Counted from the stretch's first letter, positions 1 to 11,740 are shown. The stretch: 64,000 nt of DNA from Zygnema cylindricum (GCA_037447655.1 JBBHKE010003410.1:130082-194081), one strand, 5' to 3'. Program-made: numbers and translations. Notes: generated from the sequence alone by a model not told the origin.

Positions 1-137
1 AAATCCCAAAGACTCCTAAAGCCCTCTCCCTCTCCCTCTCCCTCTCCCTTCCTGGTTGTGTCACAACCAAATAGTGTGGTGTCTTTTTGGCCTCTTTCTC
101 ATGAGGGGTTTTACTGTTTTATCGGAGTTGGTTTCAG

Positions 138-1060
138 ATCTACAAAGACTGGACCAGTTAGCAAATTTGGAGGAGAAAACAGAGGTGACGTCACACTGAA
201 CCCTGGAAATCCTCAGAAACCCTAAACTTCCTACTATTTTTTCAAGCCTATGTTTACTGAAGGTTTGAAAGCTATTGACAACCAAACTATCCTGAAAACC
301 ATTTCATTCCATTTTTATGGGTAGGAGTTATTTGTCCTTACAATTAAACTACATTTTTTTATTGAACTTATTACAACCAAAACCCCAACCCTAACTTACA
401 TGATAGCATATGAACTGTTATTATGTTTTCAGATCTTTGTGTGGAAATGCAATGGTTACCCATGATTTCATAACTTGAACTTCTGTTTGCTCTTTTGTCG
501 ATACAGTTACGAAAAAAAAGAAACTGGTTTGTGTAAAACCTCGATTGTGTACCACTTTACTTGGATTTTTCACTTTTTTTCCTTTCCTTTGAGAGATGCT
601 TAAATACGTAGTGGCATTTCGACCGAACTTAGGGAGATCTAGGGAGTCGTCTAAGTGTGATTTGTACCCATTTCAAGTTCTCCTCTGCGATTGGAATTGC
701 AGGGCAAGGAAGGAAAGGAAGGTGAAGAGAAGAAGAAGGAGGAAGGAGAGGAGGATGAAGAGGAGGTTGTGGAAGACGAGGAAGAGGAGTTTGGGGAGAA
801 TGATTATGGGGAGGTGAGTCCAATATGTGCAAAGAAGAAAGAACCGGTTCTAAGGAAAGCTGCTCTCAAATCTTTCCTTTTGAAGCCGTGGAAGTTTGTA
901 TGTCGTAAGTTTAAAACAACAAAAAAGTAAATGGCAGGGAGCGGAAGAGGGAGAGGGAGAGGGAGAGAGATGCATTGATGATATGGTATGGATTGTATTT
1001 TACAGACATATGGTTTTGAGGACGATGAAGAATACGCCGAAATGGACGACGGTGATGACG
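138..1060 (+). CDS. Acidic C-terminal exons, RNA polymerase III subunit RPC7/Rpc31-like (partial)
   Basis: Three exons in compatible phase can be seen: 138-184 (after TTTCAG, donor GAG|GTGACG), 703-813 (after TTGCAG, donor GAG|GTGAGT) and 1006-1060 (after TTACAG, donor GACG|GTACGC). Read together they give a leucine-rich stretch (DLQRLDQLANLEEKTE), a run of Lys/Glu, then EEEFGENDYGETYGFEDDEEYAEMDDGDD. A short coiled segment followed by Glu/Asp runs and an NDY...DDxxDY...DD tail is the typical C-terminus of Pol III subunit RPC7 (Rpc31), which helps Pol III start tRNA and 5S transcription in the nucleus. The N-terminal exons would lie left of the window and the stop codon was not placed; a possible next exon begins at 1162. 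Acidic tails occur in other nuclear proteins, so the exon structure is firmer than the name. Confidence 0.42.
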
Positions 1061-2401
1061 GTACGCATTTTCCAACTTTTTTTGTCGATTTCCATTCTTG
1101 ACAGAAATGGAATGAATTCTTGTTGGTGGCATGTAAACTCGTAAATTTTTTGTTTTGTAAGGAGATTCTGAAGTTGATTTTTTTAGTGTTAAGACAGTAT
1201 GTTTACTGTCTAGTTTGGATGTTTTTTGGGAACTCTTTGTGATTAGTGAACCTGAGTCAGAACGGAAAATACTCATGGAGATCCAATGGTTTATCATGGG
1301 TAAATTTAAACAAAAAAGTAATGTAAAAGAAATAACTGAAAACAGAATCCGTTACGCGAGACGGTAAATGCATGCTTGCCATCATCGAAATGCAAACTCG
1401 CGGTGCCTATTACCTATCGCTTGTTTCACTTTTCAATCAGTTCAATGTCTTTTTCATTGTTTATTTTTGTTTTTTTGGGTCAGAGGGTCTGTACCTCACT
1501 TTTTTCATCCGTGTATAAAAGTTTAGGGGAGGGAGGGAAGTAAGGTCTGTGCATTCTCTTTCTAGGTCCAAAATTGTAACTGGGTTAATTGGGTGGAGCC
1601 GATTCTATCGTATCTGACTTATTAACGGGGGGTGGAGGGAGGAAATCCGTACAGAGGGACCAACCTTCTGAAAAATCAGAGGTTTTTTCAAAAACTTCAT
1701 GGTTCCTGTCTTTCGTTTGGCACAGTTGTCAGTGACAACTCTCTGTTGATTTACGTTTTGACCAATTAGAAGCTCAAATTTGGACTACTTCGTGGCAGTA
1801 TTTCTTCAGGTCTGTTAAGTTTTCCCCTTTATTTTGTTTTGCACAGAGGGGCTATTTGAGAATGTTCAAACGACGAGACTTGGAATGAGAATTTTCTGAA
1901 AGGAAAAACATTTGTAAATTTGGCAAAGATAATTTGAAAACACTAATATTATAACACAGTGATATTAAGCAATAGTTGAGTTTTCTATTTGAGTTTTCTT
2001 TCGAGGCTCTTTTTCGGCTTTTTTTAGGTTTCAGAAGCTTTATTTTGTCAGGATCATCATGTCGAAGGCCTTGGGTTTTTTAATTTGTCCTTTTTCTCTG
2101 ACCCAGAACAATATTTGATATCAGTTCTGTGGTATGGTCTTGACAGAATGTGACAGAATGTGACAGACAGAATGTGGCATTTAAAGCGAGAAAGTAAAAA
2201 CGTGACTTTCAACTTGTGACAGTTACAACAGAAGGAAATGTAAACTGTGCATTTCGCAGAAATGCCTGTAGGAATGGGAACAGTTGATATATATTTTTTG
2301 AAACGATAAGTCTTTTGAAACGATAAGTCTTTTGAAACGATAGCTCCTTTGATTTATTTATTTATTTGCTTATTTTATTACCTACTTTCTTTTGTGTGCA
2401 G
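1061..2401. other. Intron or intergenic, no gene recognised
   Basis: AT-rich and without a convincing coding exon. Short perfect tandem repeats occur near 2143-2175 (TGACAGAATG units) and 2297-2342 (three copies of a TTTTGAAACGATA unit). A possible splice acceptor with an open frame starts at 1162. Confidence 0.4.
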
Positions 2402-2542
2402 GTTTTATTACCATGGCCTGTACAGGAAAACCTAGTCTGGGAGCCAGACTGGTTTGTATTGCCCCCAGGGGAGTTCTATCGGCACATCTTATGGGAAGGG
2501 ATCGGCAAAGCCGCTCCCTTATTAGTGTGGATGTGGTTTTGA
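2402..2542 (+). CDS. Putative terminal coding exon, unidentified protein
   Basis: A pyrimidine-rich tract ending TGTGCAG is followed by a 46-codon open frame ending in TGA. It is rich in Trp, Pro and Phe (VLLPWPVQENLVWEPDW, then FVLPPGEFYRHILWEGIG). The composition looks like real protein rather than translated AT-rich DNA, and the frame starts exactly at the acceptor. I do not recognise the family. It could be the last exon of a gene whose other exons are to the left, perhaps the acidic-tail gene, or a stand-alone relic. A poly-T tract follows at 2675-2707. Confidence 0.33.
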   Translation, partial: VLLPWPVQENLVWEPDWFVLPPGEFYRHILWEGIGKAAPLLVWMWF

Positions 2543-4975
2543 CAATAGGGGCTGATGATTACGGGGATGTGCCGTCTTTGACTTATCCCCGAAGGAAAGG
2601 AGTGATGGTGATCGTAGTGGGGCGAGTTTACAACATAGTAGAATTTCGACATTGTTATCGTTTTATTGTTTCGTTTTGTTTTTTTGTTTTTTTGTTTTTT
2701 TTTTTTTATCGCTCTTTGGTATTTTTCTCTCAAACTTTTGTTGTGGGTGTGGTATCGGTGTTGGGTCCAATGAGAAACTCTGAAATGTTCTATATAGTTG
2801 CTTGGTTTGTAGGTTTAGCCCTCATTTGTATTGAAATTAGTAAGTTTTGAACATAATATATGCCTCCTAGTTGATGAATACTAAAATAGTTAAAAGAGAA
2901 GTCTAGCTTGTCATGCCTTCGAAAAATGCGAGAAGTACAAACAAAAATGATTACAGGTAATTGTACCTGCATGTCGTTAGTTTTTAGGATTTCTTTTTTA
3001 AAAATTGGTTCACAGCGACTAAATGATATTATATTGAACATTTATCTAATTTAGATGCATACAAATTTACACTTCACAAACGTCATACCACGGCACTGAA
3101 GCTGTCTCCTTGCAGCCACATTTCTCCCTGTAGACATAGATGGGTCAGAATTATAGAAACAAGCTGAGATTGTGCTCCATGGCCCAAATAAGAATCACTG
3201 TCTGATTTCGCTTGTGTGGCACAGTAAGTTCATTGGTCGCAGCTTGATCCTGACCGGAGGTTTTAGTGGAACGGAGACACTTTTTGAAATACCTATAGCT
3301 AAAATATTTCAGTGGAAAGGTCTATCAGAATGCCGCTATATGAGCTGTATACATTGGAAACATGCACGGAAGTTTGACCCTTTTTCTATGCCAGGGTATC
3401 TTGTAATTGCATAGACCTGAAGAAAAATATTGCACGTCCCTCTAGGAATGGATGAGGATCAGCTACTACAGATCTTTGCATCTTGTGGACGAATTGTCAT
3501 CGGTACCTGGCACATTACAAAAGGATAGACGATGTTAAGGTGTTATTGGACAGCTCACTCAAATAAGGCACCGCTAGATTTTGTTCGTTAAAAAAAAAAA
3601 AGCAAAGAAAACTTGCGTGAATATTTGCCAAAACGCGACAGTAAAGGAGAACTGTCAAAAAATCTATTGCCGGTTGAAAAGGATATGCAGTCTGCACTAA
3701 GGGCTCTCCAATGAAGTAAAGCTAATTGAGAAAATAGACCCTCGTCCAATGGGAATCACAGAAAAAAATATAATACTCTGTAGACTAAGTATGACAACTT
3801 ACCTTGCCACTGAAACCCGGTGGAAATACTGACACCCATACTAGAAAATTGTCTTCTGCAAAGATCCATATACTCCATACTCCAGCGATATGGATCTTAA
3901 TCTTACCAATCGTGCTTAAAATTCACAACTTAAATATACTTCATACAGCTGTAGATTGTTGTCTAAAAACAATTAAAAATTTGAAATATTCGTGGAGTTT
4001 TTGTCCAGTCTCTGCATATTTGTTGGATGCCATAACATCAAAGAAGATCCTCTGATAAACCATGTCTAGTTTGTCGAGACATGCATCTGTGGATTTGTCG
4101 ACCATCTCCTGTTGCACAAAAAGACACTGGTCTCCTCTACCTAAGGTATACATCTGCTCGATCCGTACATTTGTTATCGTACAGGATATTTAACTTAGCC
4201 GTGACGAGCATGCCACTTTTACCACACAGGCTATTGATTGCCGCATAAAAATTGAGAAGCTTTAATGATAGAGATTTCATTTCGGTTTGATTGATTCTGT
4301 GTGTGTCTTTTCGGTTCCGACTTTTCCTTCCCTTTGTTTGCTTGTACTCAGATGGTCTACCATAGCGCAGTTGATTTTCTTTGAAAATTCTAGATAAAAA
4401 TCCAGAACTTTCTAAACTGTACTGGAGATCTGTACTTACAAGGATTGAAGAGTTTTTATGTGGCCAATAGAAGGTGGAATGCTTCCACTTAATTGATTGT
4501 TCCATAAGTTTCTGACATCACATTTACATTTAAAAATCAGCAATGAGGGGCTTTATGATTGGTCAACATAAAAACACAAACCTGAATTGTTTTTATGAAT
4601 TATCATTGAAAAAAGAAAGGACGACATTCCTGACATCTTCTGTTATCGGTAGAGAAAATGATTAACTCTTTCTAAAATAACACTGGTTTCGACGATTCTA
4701 TTGCGAAGGCCACTGTGAGGAAACTCCAACCTTTGTTCACACCACTAATTGAGTGGACCAAAAACTCCCTCAGTTTGAATGAGTACAGATTTTTCGAAAA
4801 AAAATGCATGACAAACTTAGTGCTCTATAGCATAAATGTACATTTGATGAATTCACCAAAGAAAATTTTCTAATCTTAGAGTTCAGGGTCCAGTTGGTGC
4901 TTGGTTGCAAGAAACAACATTTTTTTTCAACAATTTGTTTGATGTTTCGTCAGTTTAAGTTTGTTTTTATCTCTA
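2543..4975. other. No recognised gene; two unassigned minus-strand ORFs
   Basis: Mostly AT-rich. On the minus strand two open frames, 4137-4505 and 3941-4153, lie end to end in different frames and have protein-like composition. They could be one decayed reading frame of a host gene or transposon, but no motif was recognised. Confidence 0.3.
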
Positions 4976-5192
4976 CACCGTGTATCTCTATTAGTGTTAA
5001 TAATTTTTTCGCTACTTAAAACATCTTTTCTCCGTACACATTTGTCCTATTTCCGATTTGAGGCCGCCAATCGGAAGCTGAGAATCTTACCTCTCAATCA
5101 CCACCGTCAGATCCACAATCCGACAAGTTTGTACGGAGAAAAGATGTATTAAGTGGCAAAAAAGACATAAACACTAATAGCAATTCGCGGTG
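4976..5192. mobile_element. Stowaway-like MITE, full-length copy 1
   Basis: A 217-bp foldback element. The left end CACCGTGTATCTCTATTAG is matched in inverted order by the right end near 5170-5192, and the inverted repeat runs about 100 bp each way, through the CTCCGTACACA motif to the centre. TA dinucleotides flank both ends, as expected of Tc1/mariner-type (Stowaway) MITEs. It has no coding capacity. Related copies are at 47646-47869 and 61216-61414. Confidence 0.75.
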
Positions 5193-6754
5193 TACATTTC
5201 GGTTCACCTCACCTTTCGCTTTGAGGATCTCGCCATGTTCATGCATGCATGATTTGTTTCGAGATGCTCTGCCATTGGCCTAAAAGCTGGGTGCATTGTC
5301 GAACGAGAGGTGTCTCATATACTTTCCTCCTTGTCACAAGTATATGAGTGGACAAAGCCATTGTGTTTTTTTTTTTTTTTCCCTTCACGAGTTTGAGAGG
5401 ACCCTTACAAGTTTGGTCATGACTGATCTGACTGAGACACATGTTTTTGTTAGTGTGTGGTAGCTCAAGAGGGAAGGGCTCTAGAAAACGAGATCACACA
5501 ACTAGAATACACAAATCAGTTTGTAGCACTTGCAACGAAATTTTTTCCACTATGGACAAGTCATCAAACAAATTTTTATGCAATTGTGCTCAAAAAAACT
5601 TTAAATTTAGAGGTGGACACCAAGACTGCTTACCGTTCTTTAACATCCACGTGTACCAACTGCCTTTGAACGAGCGCTTGTCGGAGTGCTCATCTATAAG
5701 AACATGGCGGTTGATGGTAGACGTTGCCTCTCGAATTTTCCATTGATGGCTCGAGATCGATTTGTGATCCTTAAAAGGTTATGAAAAATTTGTCAAGGTT
5801 GTGGGTAAACATATATTGTATGTCTCTGGTATCTGTGGTTAGCCATCCTTAGTATTTTGAATGCGTGTTGGTGGTTACTTGTTTTGATTGACCCTGTCTT
5901 GTTAACTTCTTTACAATGGCTTTGCCTATTTTCCCTCAACTCTTGTAATCGTTGTATGCCATTTTTTTAGGGATTTAACTCTTTCTATACCGTAATGGTT
6001 TGTCCATCGCAAGTTTTGTATAAAGATTCGCCCTCTTCTCTGACAACAAGAATAAAACCAAATAAAAAAAGTGCGACCAATACACTAACCTGGTAGTCTA
6101 TTCCCAACGAACGATACTTCCTCAACATCAATTTTTTTTTGGAACAAGTAGTCGATCCCTCCCCAAGGGTTTGTCCAGCTTCCTAAATTGCAAAATGTGC
6201 ACATAACGTATCATCATCAAAGTAGACTCAAAGAATGCAACCACGAATTTAAACATAAAAACAAATTTGAGCTTAAGACTTAGTTTCAAAGAAATAGGAA
6301 CCGAGTATTACACGTATTATAAATAACAAACAAACGAGTTTCTACGATATTTGTAATCTACATGGGTATTCTGTTTTAGTTCTCGCATTTGTAATTGACC
6401 TGAATATTATTTTTTCTCCCGTACCAAACTTTTTCGTACCCATTGATGAAACTTATGGAATCTGAACTAGATGTGCCCCTTGTATTACTTTGTTTAGGGG
6501 ATGGGAGGGAGGGAGGGAGGGAGTATCATGTACATGGGATATGGTGAATTCCAAATTATGTGAGCCCAACGTTAAGTTTCAATGTATTTCAAAGAATCCA
6601 CACCTTCACTTCATTATAAAGAGAAAGCTTATAGAGGTTAACTTTGCAAAGGTAACGAAAGTTGTTAGTTTTTTATTTTGCCTTTAACCAGCATTGGCGC
6701 GTTCTGACTCTAGTGAGACAAAATAGTTCTTCAATTACCTCGGAGATAAAAGAG
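5193..6754. other. No recognised gene; unassigned ORF at 5457-5669
   Basis: Plus-strand frames at 5441-5746 and 5457-5669 overlap. The second (VAQEGRALENEITQLEYT...) looks protein-like and may be an exon of an unknown gene or transposon. The rest is AT-rich, with a short GGGA run at 6500-6520. Confidence 0.25.
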
Positions 6755-6826
6755 CTCTCCGGCCGGGAATTGAACCCGGGTCTCCCGCGTGACAGGCGGG
6801 GATACTTACCACTATACTACCGAAGA
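6755..6826 (-). tRNA. tRNA-Asp (GTC)
   Basis: The minus strand folds into a 72-nt cloverleaf: acceptor arm TCTTCGG/CCGGAGA (one G-T pair), A box TAGTATAGTGG, anticodon arm CCCGCCTGTCACGCGGG with anticodon GTC, and T arm with GGTTCAATTCC. It closely matches plant nuclear tRNA-Asp. The sequence directly 3' on the minus strand (6743-6754) reads AGCTCTTTTATC and includes a TTTT run suited to Pol III termination. Confidence 0.93.
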
Positions 6827-7269
6827 AGATGTCAGCAGTGTGAAAATGCATATATAATTCTTTTATCAGAATCTCGACAGACCACACTAAATGCATGTGC
6901 ATGGAATATGGCACCAATTCCGACAAAGCACCCGGGCGACGCCGGCTTTTACTGATCATAGCCTATTCCCACCGGAGCATTTATAACTTTTTGCCCATTC
7001 CGATGATTTTCCGAGAACTCTTAGGAAAACGGGTCTTGTTCACACCAAAATTTCGGCACGTAACTCCGATTGAAGGTGTCCCGTGACACGTCACAAACTT
7101 TGACGTCATCAAACAAAGGCGCGAAAACAAGCTTTGACGTCATCAAACAAAGGCGCGAAAACAAACCAGCAGTTTTTCAAATTTCCTAATACGTCCCCCT
7201 CTTCCCTTCCGCCCTCCCGTTCTCCTCTGCTCCCTCGCTAAAGTACAGCTAATGTGTTAGATATTAAAG
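6827..7269. other. Intergenic, short tandem duplication
   Basis: No gene seen. A GACGTCATCAAACAAAGGCG unit with its flanks is duplicated in tandem at about 7100-7165. A pyrimidine-rich stretch (7195-7245) precedes the SDHAF4-like exon. Confidence 0.4.
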
Positions 7270-7529
7270 TAGAGAAAAAACTCTTAACCCTAATTTTTAT
7301 TCTGTCCCTGGACCGTCGGATTCTGTGGATTTACCAATACCTCCTACTGTGGAAACAAAAACTGGAGAGGGAAAAAAAGGTACGGAAGTTGAAGAAATAG
7401 AAGGAGAGGAAGAAGACGAACCAATTATACAGAATAAACCCTAAAACTGGAGAGATAGGAGGTCCAAAAGGTCCTGAACCCACTCGGTATGGAGATTGGA
7501 AGAAAGGAGGGAGATGTTATGACTTCTGA
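7270..7529 (+). pseudogene. SDHAF4-like (DUF1674) C-terminal exon with a one-base frameshift
   Basis: The C-terminus reads [19 protein letters not shown], then KKGGRCYDF and a TGA stop. This is the signature of succinate dehydrogenase assembly factor 4, a small mitochondrial matrix protein that binds the flavinylated SDH1 subunit during complex II assembly. The preceding sequence is an open, acidic linker (YSVPGPSDSVDLPIPPTVE, then [18 protein letters not shown]), also usual for plant SDHAF4. Between them, at about 7441-7444, one extra base shifts the frame and makes a TAA; without it the linker runs into the conserved core. There is no GT-AG intron at this point. The targeting-peptide exon was not found. 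It is either a recent pseudogene or an intact gene carrying a sequence error. Confidence 0.8.
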
Positions 7530-7544
7530 TAGGGGTCGTGTTCT

Positions 7545-7800
7545 ACAAATGAAAAACTGTTTAAGTTTGGGAAGGGAGAGGAGAGAGAGGGAGAAGGAAG
7601 TGGGAGAAGAGGTAGAAAAGCAGGGGAGGGGTAAAGGGGAGACAGTGGAGAGGGAAGAGCATAGAGGGGAGAGGGAATGGAGTGGGAGAGGAGAGAAGAG
7701 ATGAGAAAGAGGGAGAGGTGAAGGGAGAGGAGAGGGAGAAGGGAGGGAAAGAGTGAGGGGAGAGGGAGGAGAGGAGAGGGAGAGTAGAAAATAGGAGAAA
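7545..7800. repeat. GA-rich low-complexity tract
   Basis: About 250 bases of almost pure purine on the plus strand (GGGAGAGG-type units), directly 3' of the SDHAF4-like exon. Open frames here on both strands are composition artefacts. Confidence 0.85.
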
Positions 7801-8686
7801 ATAAAAGTGAAAAATAAAAGAGAGATTGCAGGTCAAGTGCATACAAAGGAGAGGAGAAGACGTTTTGAGAACAGGAAACAGATTATAGGGAAATGGTTTT
7901 TCTAGGGTTCTTTCAGAGTTTTGACACTTTCTATTTGAGCTGTAAAATGTAGTTTTGTAGTTTCACTATCCAATAAAACTTGCTAATTTCAGGCAGTTTG
8001 TATAGCCCATTTTTATTTCGACTTACACTCCTGGATTTGAGGCATTCTTTTTGCAAGTAAAGCAAAAATTCGGAAGAATTTTGGGCAAAGATGGACGATT
8101 TTGGATGGAAACTTTCCATATTATTTTGTACATGACTGCTCCTATTCAAGAAAATAAAGAAGAAAAGAAGAAACAAAAAGTTTTTTTGATTCACTTTTGT
8201 GCAGGTTTTTTTTCCACCTTTTCTTCTCTTCTCCTATGGCGGTGGGTTTAATATGTTTTGCTTTTCCATGGAATTGTCATTTTTTGACTAAATTGCATAA
8301 AGTTTATATCAATTGTAAAGGATGTGAATTACATCGAGAGTTCACAAAAATTGACTCTGTTCGTAACCTGTTTGCATCTGTAACAATTTATATTTGTTAT
8401 CAATCCTTTTTGTCATACTCAAGCCAAACGTGTTATTTTCTTGTCAAACTACCTTTAAAAAACCTTGAAAACCATAAAAATCCCTGGATAAAACAAACCG
8501 TAAAAAAACCTCAACAAACTTTACAACTTTAAGGTGTGTTTTTTTAGTAAATCGAGTGTCTTTAACTATGAACACTTGCGATCTCCCCAAACCTAGGCCT
8601 ATCACTTCAATATTTAATTTTTTAATAACAAACCGAATTGCACCCTTCATAACTGCAAGCAGTTTGCACCTTCCTGTTGATCGCTA
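7801..8686. other. No recognised gene
   Basis: AT-rich sequence with short frames on both strands and no recognisable protein. Confidence 0.4.
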
Positions 8687-8770
8687 TACCGTGAATTACT
8701 TATAGTGGTAATGCTTTTTAGCCGCTTAAAACATCTTTTCTCTGTGCACACATGTCCGGTTTATGATTAG
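8687..8770. mobile_element. Partial Stowaway-like MITE (left half only)
   Basis: TACCGTGAATTACTTATAG followed by GCCGCTTAAAACATC and TTTTCTCTGTGCACACATG matches the left half of the MITE at 4976-5192. The right half is missing; the sequence passes into the local duplication that starts at about 8771. Confidence 0.55.
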
Positions 8771-9254
8771 AGACCACCAATTTTTTTCTTCTCTAGGGTT
8801 GTTGTAGAATACTATTTTCGAAAAATTTGCACATTGTATTCCTTTTAACGACAAAGATCTGAGACTTCTCCACTTTATCTACCGGCAATGTTTTGTTGCC
8901 TGTCTTTCTTGTGGCTCAAATGTTTTTCATACTTAGTTTCTTCTACGTAATTAGTACTACTCTCCATACTAGAGTGATTAGACATAAGCGATTATGGCGT
9001 TACTGGCCAGTAACTGCAGGAATCACACAGAATAATGAAAATAAAATTCTTACAAAAATCGTGCAATTATGATTACTAACATAGCTGGCGGTAACAACTT
9101 AATCTCTTGTTGTCTAATTAGTGATTTCTTCTTATTTGTTTCCTCTACGATCTCCTATTTTGATGGTGGATCACAGATCAGTGATGTTTTCCAAACCTTA
9201 CTGCAAATGATTCTCAATTTTAGGAAGGTTAAGGAGGTGGGCTTATTTTAATTG
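8771..9254. repeat. Local duplication unit D, copy 1
   Basis: From GATTAGAGACCACCAATTTT to GGTGGGCTTATTTTAATT this is repeated with few differences at 9891-10398. Unit E (9387-9748) follows. Together D and E form a tandemly duplicated block whose second copy was split by the copia array. Confidence 0.85.
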
Positions 9255-9386
9255 GGTAAGATTGGAGAATTGATTTCGTTTTCGATTTGATTCTAATTTG
9301 ATTTGAATATGACACGAGTGGATTTGATGTGATTTGACCTGATTTGAATTGTTTCGTGACTAGTATGGCTTTACAAATAGCCTTCC

Positions 9387-9748
9387 CATCTCTTAGACTT
9401 GTTATTTTCAACCTTTTCCCTTGTAATTAGATAGATTTTCGTCACGCAGTAACAAAGGTTTTATAGATATTTGACATAGACCACAACAATTCATGCGATA
9501 AAAAGTAAAAAAAAAAAAAAAAATGACATACTATGCAAAACTTTCAAGATCAAGCAGACAAAAACGTCTCTGATTTGCTGTTCAAAACAGAACAATTGCA
9601 GTGAAATAAAAGGCTGCTAGAATCTGCATTTAGTGCACTTACCAGCGCTACTGCACCTTTGTGTAAACGTTTAACGTTTATTCCATATTACCTCCTTTGC
9701 CGCACACATTCAGTTATCTAAAAGCATAGTATGTGAGTTGTCTTTGTG
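9387..9748. repeat. Local duplication unit E, copy 1
   Basis: CATCTCTTAGACTTGTTATT to GCATAGTATGTGAGTTG matches 18910-19262 with small indels, including a poly-A length difference and the shared block GACATAGACCACAACAATTC. Confidence 0.85.
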
Positions 9749-9890
9749 AAATATCTCGAACTGGTTTGATCGTTTCTGAGATCCTGCAACTTGGATAGAT
9801 TTCTAGCCATGATTCATTTAGCTAGGAGTGGTTCAAACGTCGCCTAAGTAATAGCATCAAATTTGCTCCAAGGTAGACATGATTAGAGAC

Positions 9891-10398
9891 CACGCAATTT
9901 TTTTCTTCTCTAGGGTTGTTGTAGAATACTATTTTCGAAAAATTTGCACATTGTATTCCTTTTAACGACAAAGATCTGAGACTTCTCCACTTTATCTACC
10001 GGCAATGTTTTGTTGCCTGTCTTTCTTGTGGCTCAAATGTTTTTCATACTTAGTTTCTTCTCCGTAATTAGTACTACTCTCCATTTTAGGGTGATTAGAC
10101 ATAAGCGATTATGGCGTTACTGGCCAGTAACTGATTAGACATAAGCGATTATGGCGTTACTGGCCAGTATCTGCAGGAATCACACAGAATAATGAAAAAA
10201 TCTTACAAAAATCGTGCAATTATGATTACTAACATAGCTGGCGGTAACAACTTAATCTCTTGTTGTCTAATTTGTGATTTCTTCTTATTTTTTTCCTCTA
10301 CGATCTCTTATTTTAATAGTGGATCACAGATATTTTCCAAACCTTGCTGCAAATGATTCTCAATTTTAGGAAGGCTAAGGAGGTGGGCTTATTTTAAT
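9891..10398. repeat. Local duplication unit D, copy 2
   Basis: A second copy of 8771-9254, carrying an internal tandem duplication of about 40 bp (ATTAGACATAAGCGATTATG, twice at 10095-10165). Its right edge, at about 10398, is the left border of the copia array. Confidence 0.85.
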
Positions 10399-10443
10399 TA
10401 GAAAGGGCAAGATAAATTGAAAAGCACGATGGTAAACCATCCG

Positions 10444-10842
10444 AGTCTGAGGGTTGGAGATGGAACTTGTTGCTGGAGTAGCAAATTACAAAAGGTTACA
10501 GCTCAATCCACAATGGAGTCAGAATATATGGCAGCAGCTTTCGCCCTCAAGGAGCTCCTATGGGTCAAGTCCATTTTACAGGAACTTGGGTATATGCAAA
10601 TTGGCACTCAAGCTATCTGGTGTGACAACCAAGCTGCCATAGCAATTGCCTCTAACCCCAGCCATCACTTTAAGAGCAAACACATTGATGTTAGACTTCA
10701 CTTTGTTAGAGAAAAAGAACTTACAAAAGTCGTTAAATTGTGTTATTTACCAGATAAGAACATGGTGGCTGACATGTTAACAAAAGCTCTTCTTGCTCCT
10801 AAGTTACAGTTTTGCAGAGATGCTATTGGACTAAGCGAGTAA
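10444..10842 (+). pseudogene. Copia RNase H/pol C-terminal fragment, left copy
   Basis: Open frame with WSSKLQKVTAQSTMESEYMA, then the WCDNQAAIAIASNPSHH block and LPDKNMVADMLTKAL, the conserved end of copia pol. It begins in the middle of RNase H (no STSGFVF block before it), ends at TAA, and is followed by a purine tract (TTTAGGGGAG) abutting the LTR. Essentially identical to 17416-17811. Confidence 0.92.
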
Positions 10843-10865
10843 CTGAGTCTAAAGATTTAGGGGAG

Positions 10866-11740
10866 TGTTGTATTTTATAAATCTTTATTTCAGTAAATAG
10901 GGGTACAAATAACTTAGGATATTTTTTCTAGTAGTCTACTGTAATACTTACTTTAATTAGTGCTACAGTAGCAAAAGGTACATTAGAGTGTATTGTATTT
11001 TTTGTAGGGACACGTGTCGGCGAAAGAACGTATGCGGGTTTTTCGGAGTGGCGCCGACAGTCAGCCATACGTGTCAAAATGTTGACGATGCGATTCACAT
11101 GATCGGACGAACGGGATCTGTCCCGAGTATTCTGGAAACATATGGTACAGCTCGACGGTACCATCGTCGATCGAATCTGTTCCAACGTACGCGATTCACC
11201 TTGGACCACAAGCGTGATTCACGAGGGACCACAAGCATGATTCGCGTGGGACCACAAGTGACGAAGCACTCAGGTGCTTCGTACTACACGACCACATTCG
11301 GATGGACTTTAGCAGTCACCGCTGACTAAGCATTTGGAAGGTTTTGTGTACGGTTAGAACGTTTTGTGTACGGTTCAATGTCTATAAATATCTGAATAAC
11401 ATTAGTTTGTTGTTTAGTGTGATATAAAATAATGTTTCATTAATCAATTTTTTAGAAAAGTAATAATTAGGGTTTTGAGGTACAGTGACGTACAAGTAGG
11501 ATGCTTTCTCGTTAGTCAGGATAATAACCGTAGTAACGGTTACCCGAATTAGTGTAGATCAGTAGATATACATTGTGAGTATATAACTTAGGACTTAGCC
11601 AATTTTGTAGTATCCAGTTTTGGGAATATGATTTTCTAAGGGCAGGTTTTGGGAAACTTTCAGACATCATATCTTATGGTTTACTGGGTCATTTGGGCTG
11701 CAATTTTGGGAATTGTCAGTTTACCGTATTGTGTATTACT
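10866..11740 (+). repeat. Copia-1 LTR, left copy (right edge approximate)
   Basis: Begins TGTTGTATTTTATAAATC directly after the purine tract. A TATA-like CTATAAATATC is at about 11382. It shares roughly 870 bp with 17835-18709 with only scattered changes near the end. The exact CA end and the primer site were not found with certainty. Confidence 0.8.

Noticed and set aside
10928-11329. ORFs of 93 and 113 codons within the copia-1 LTR, repeated at 17897-18298
   Set aside because: Identical because the LTRs are identical. They contain no domain, and copia LTRs do not encode such proteins; treated as chance frames.
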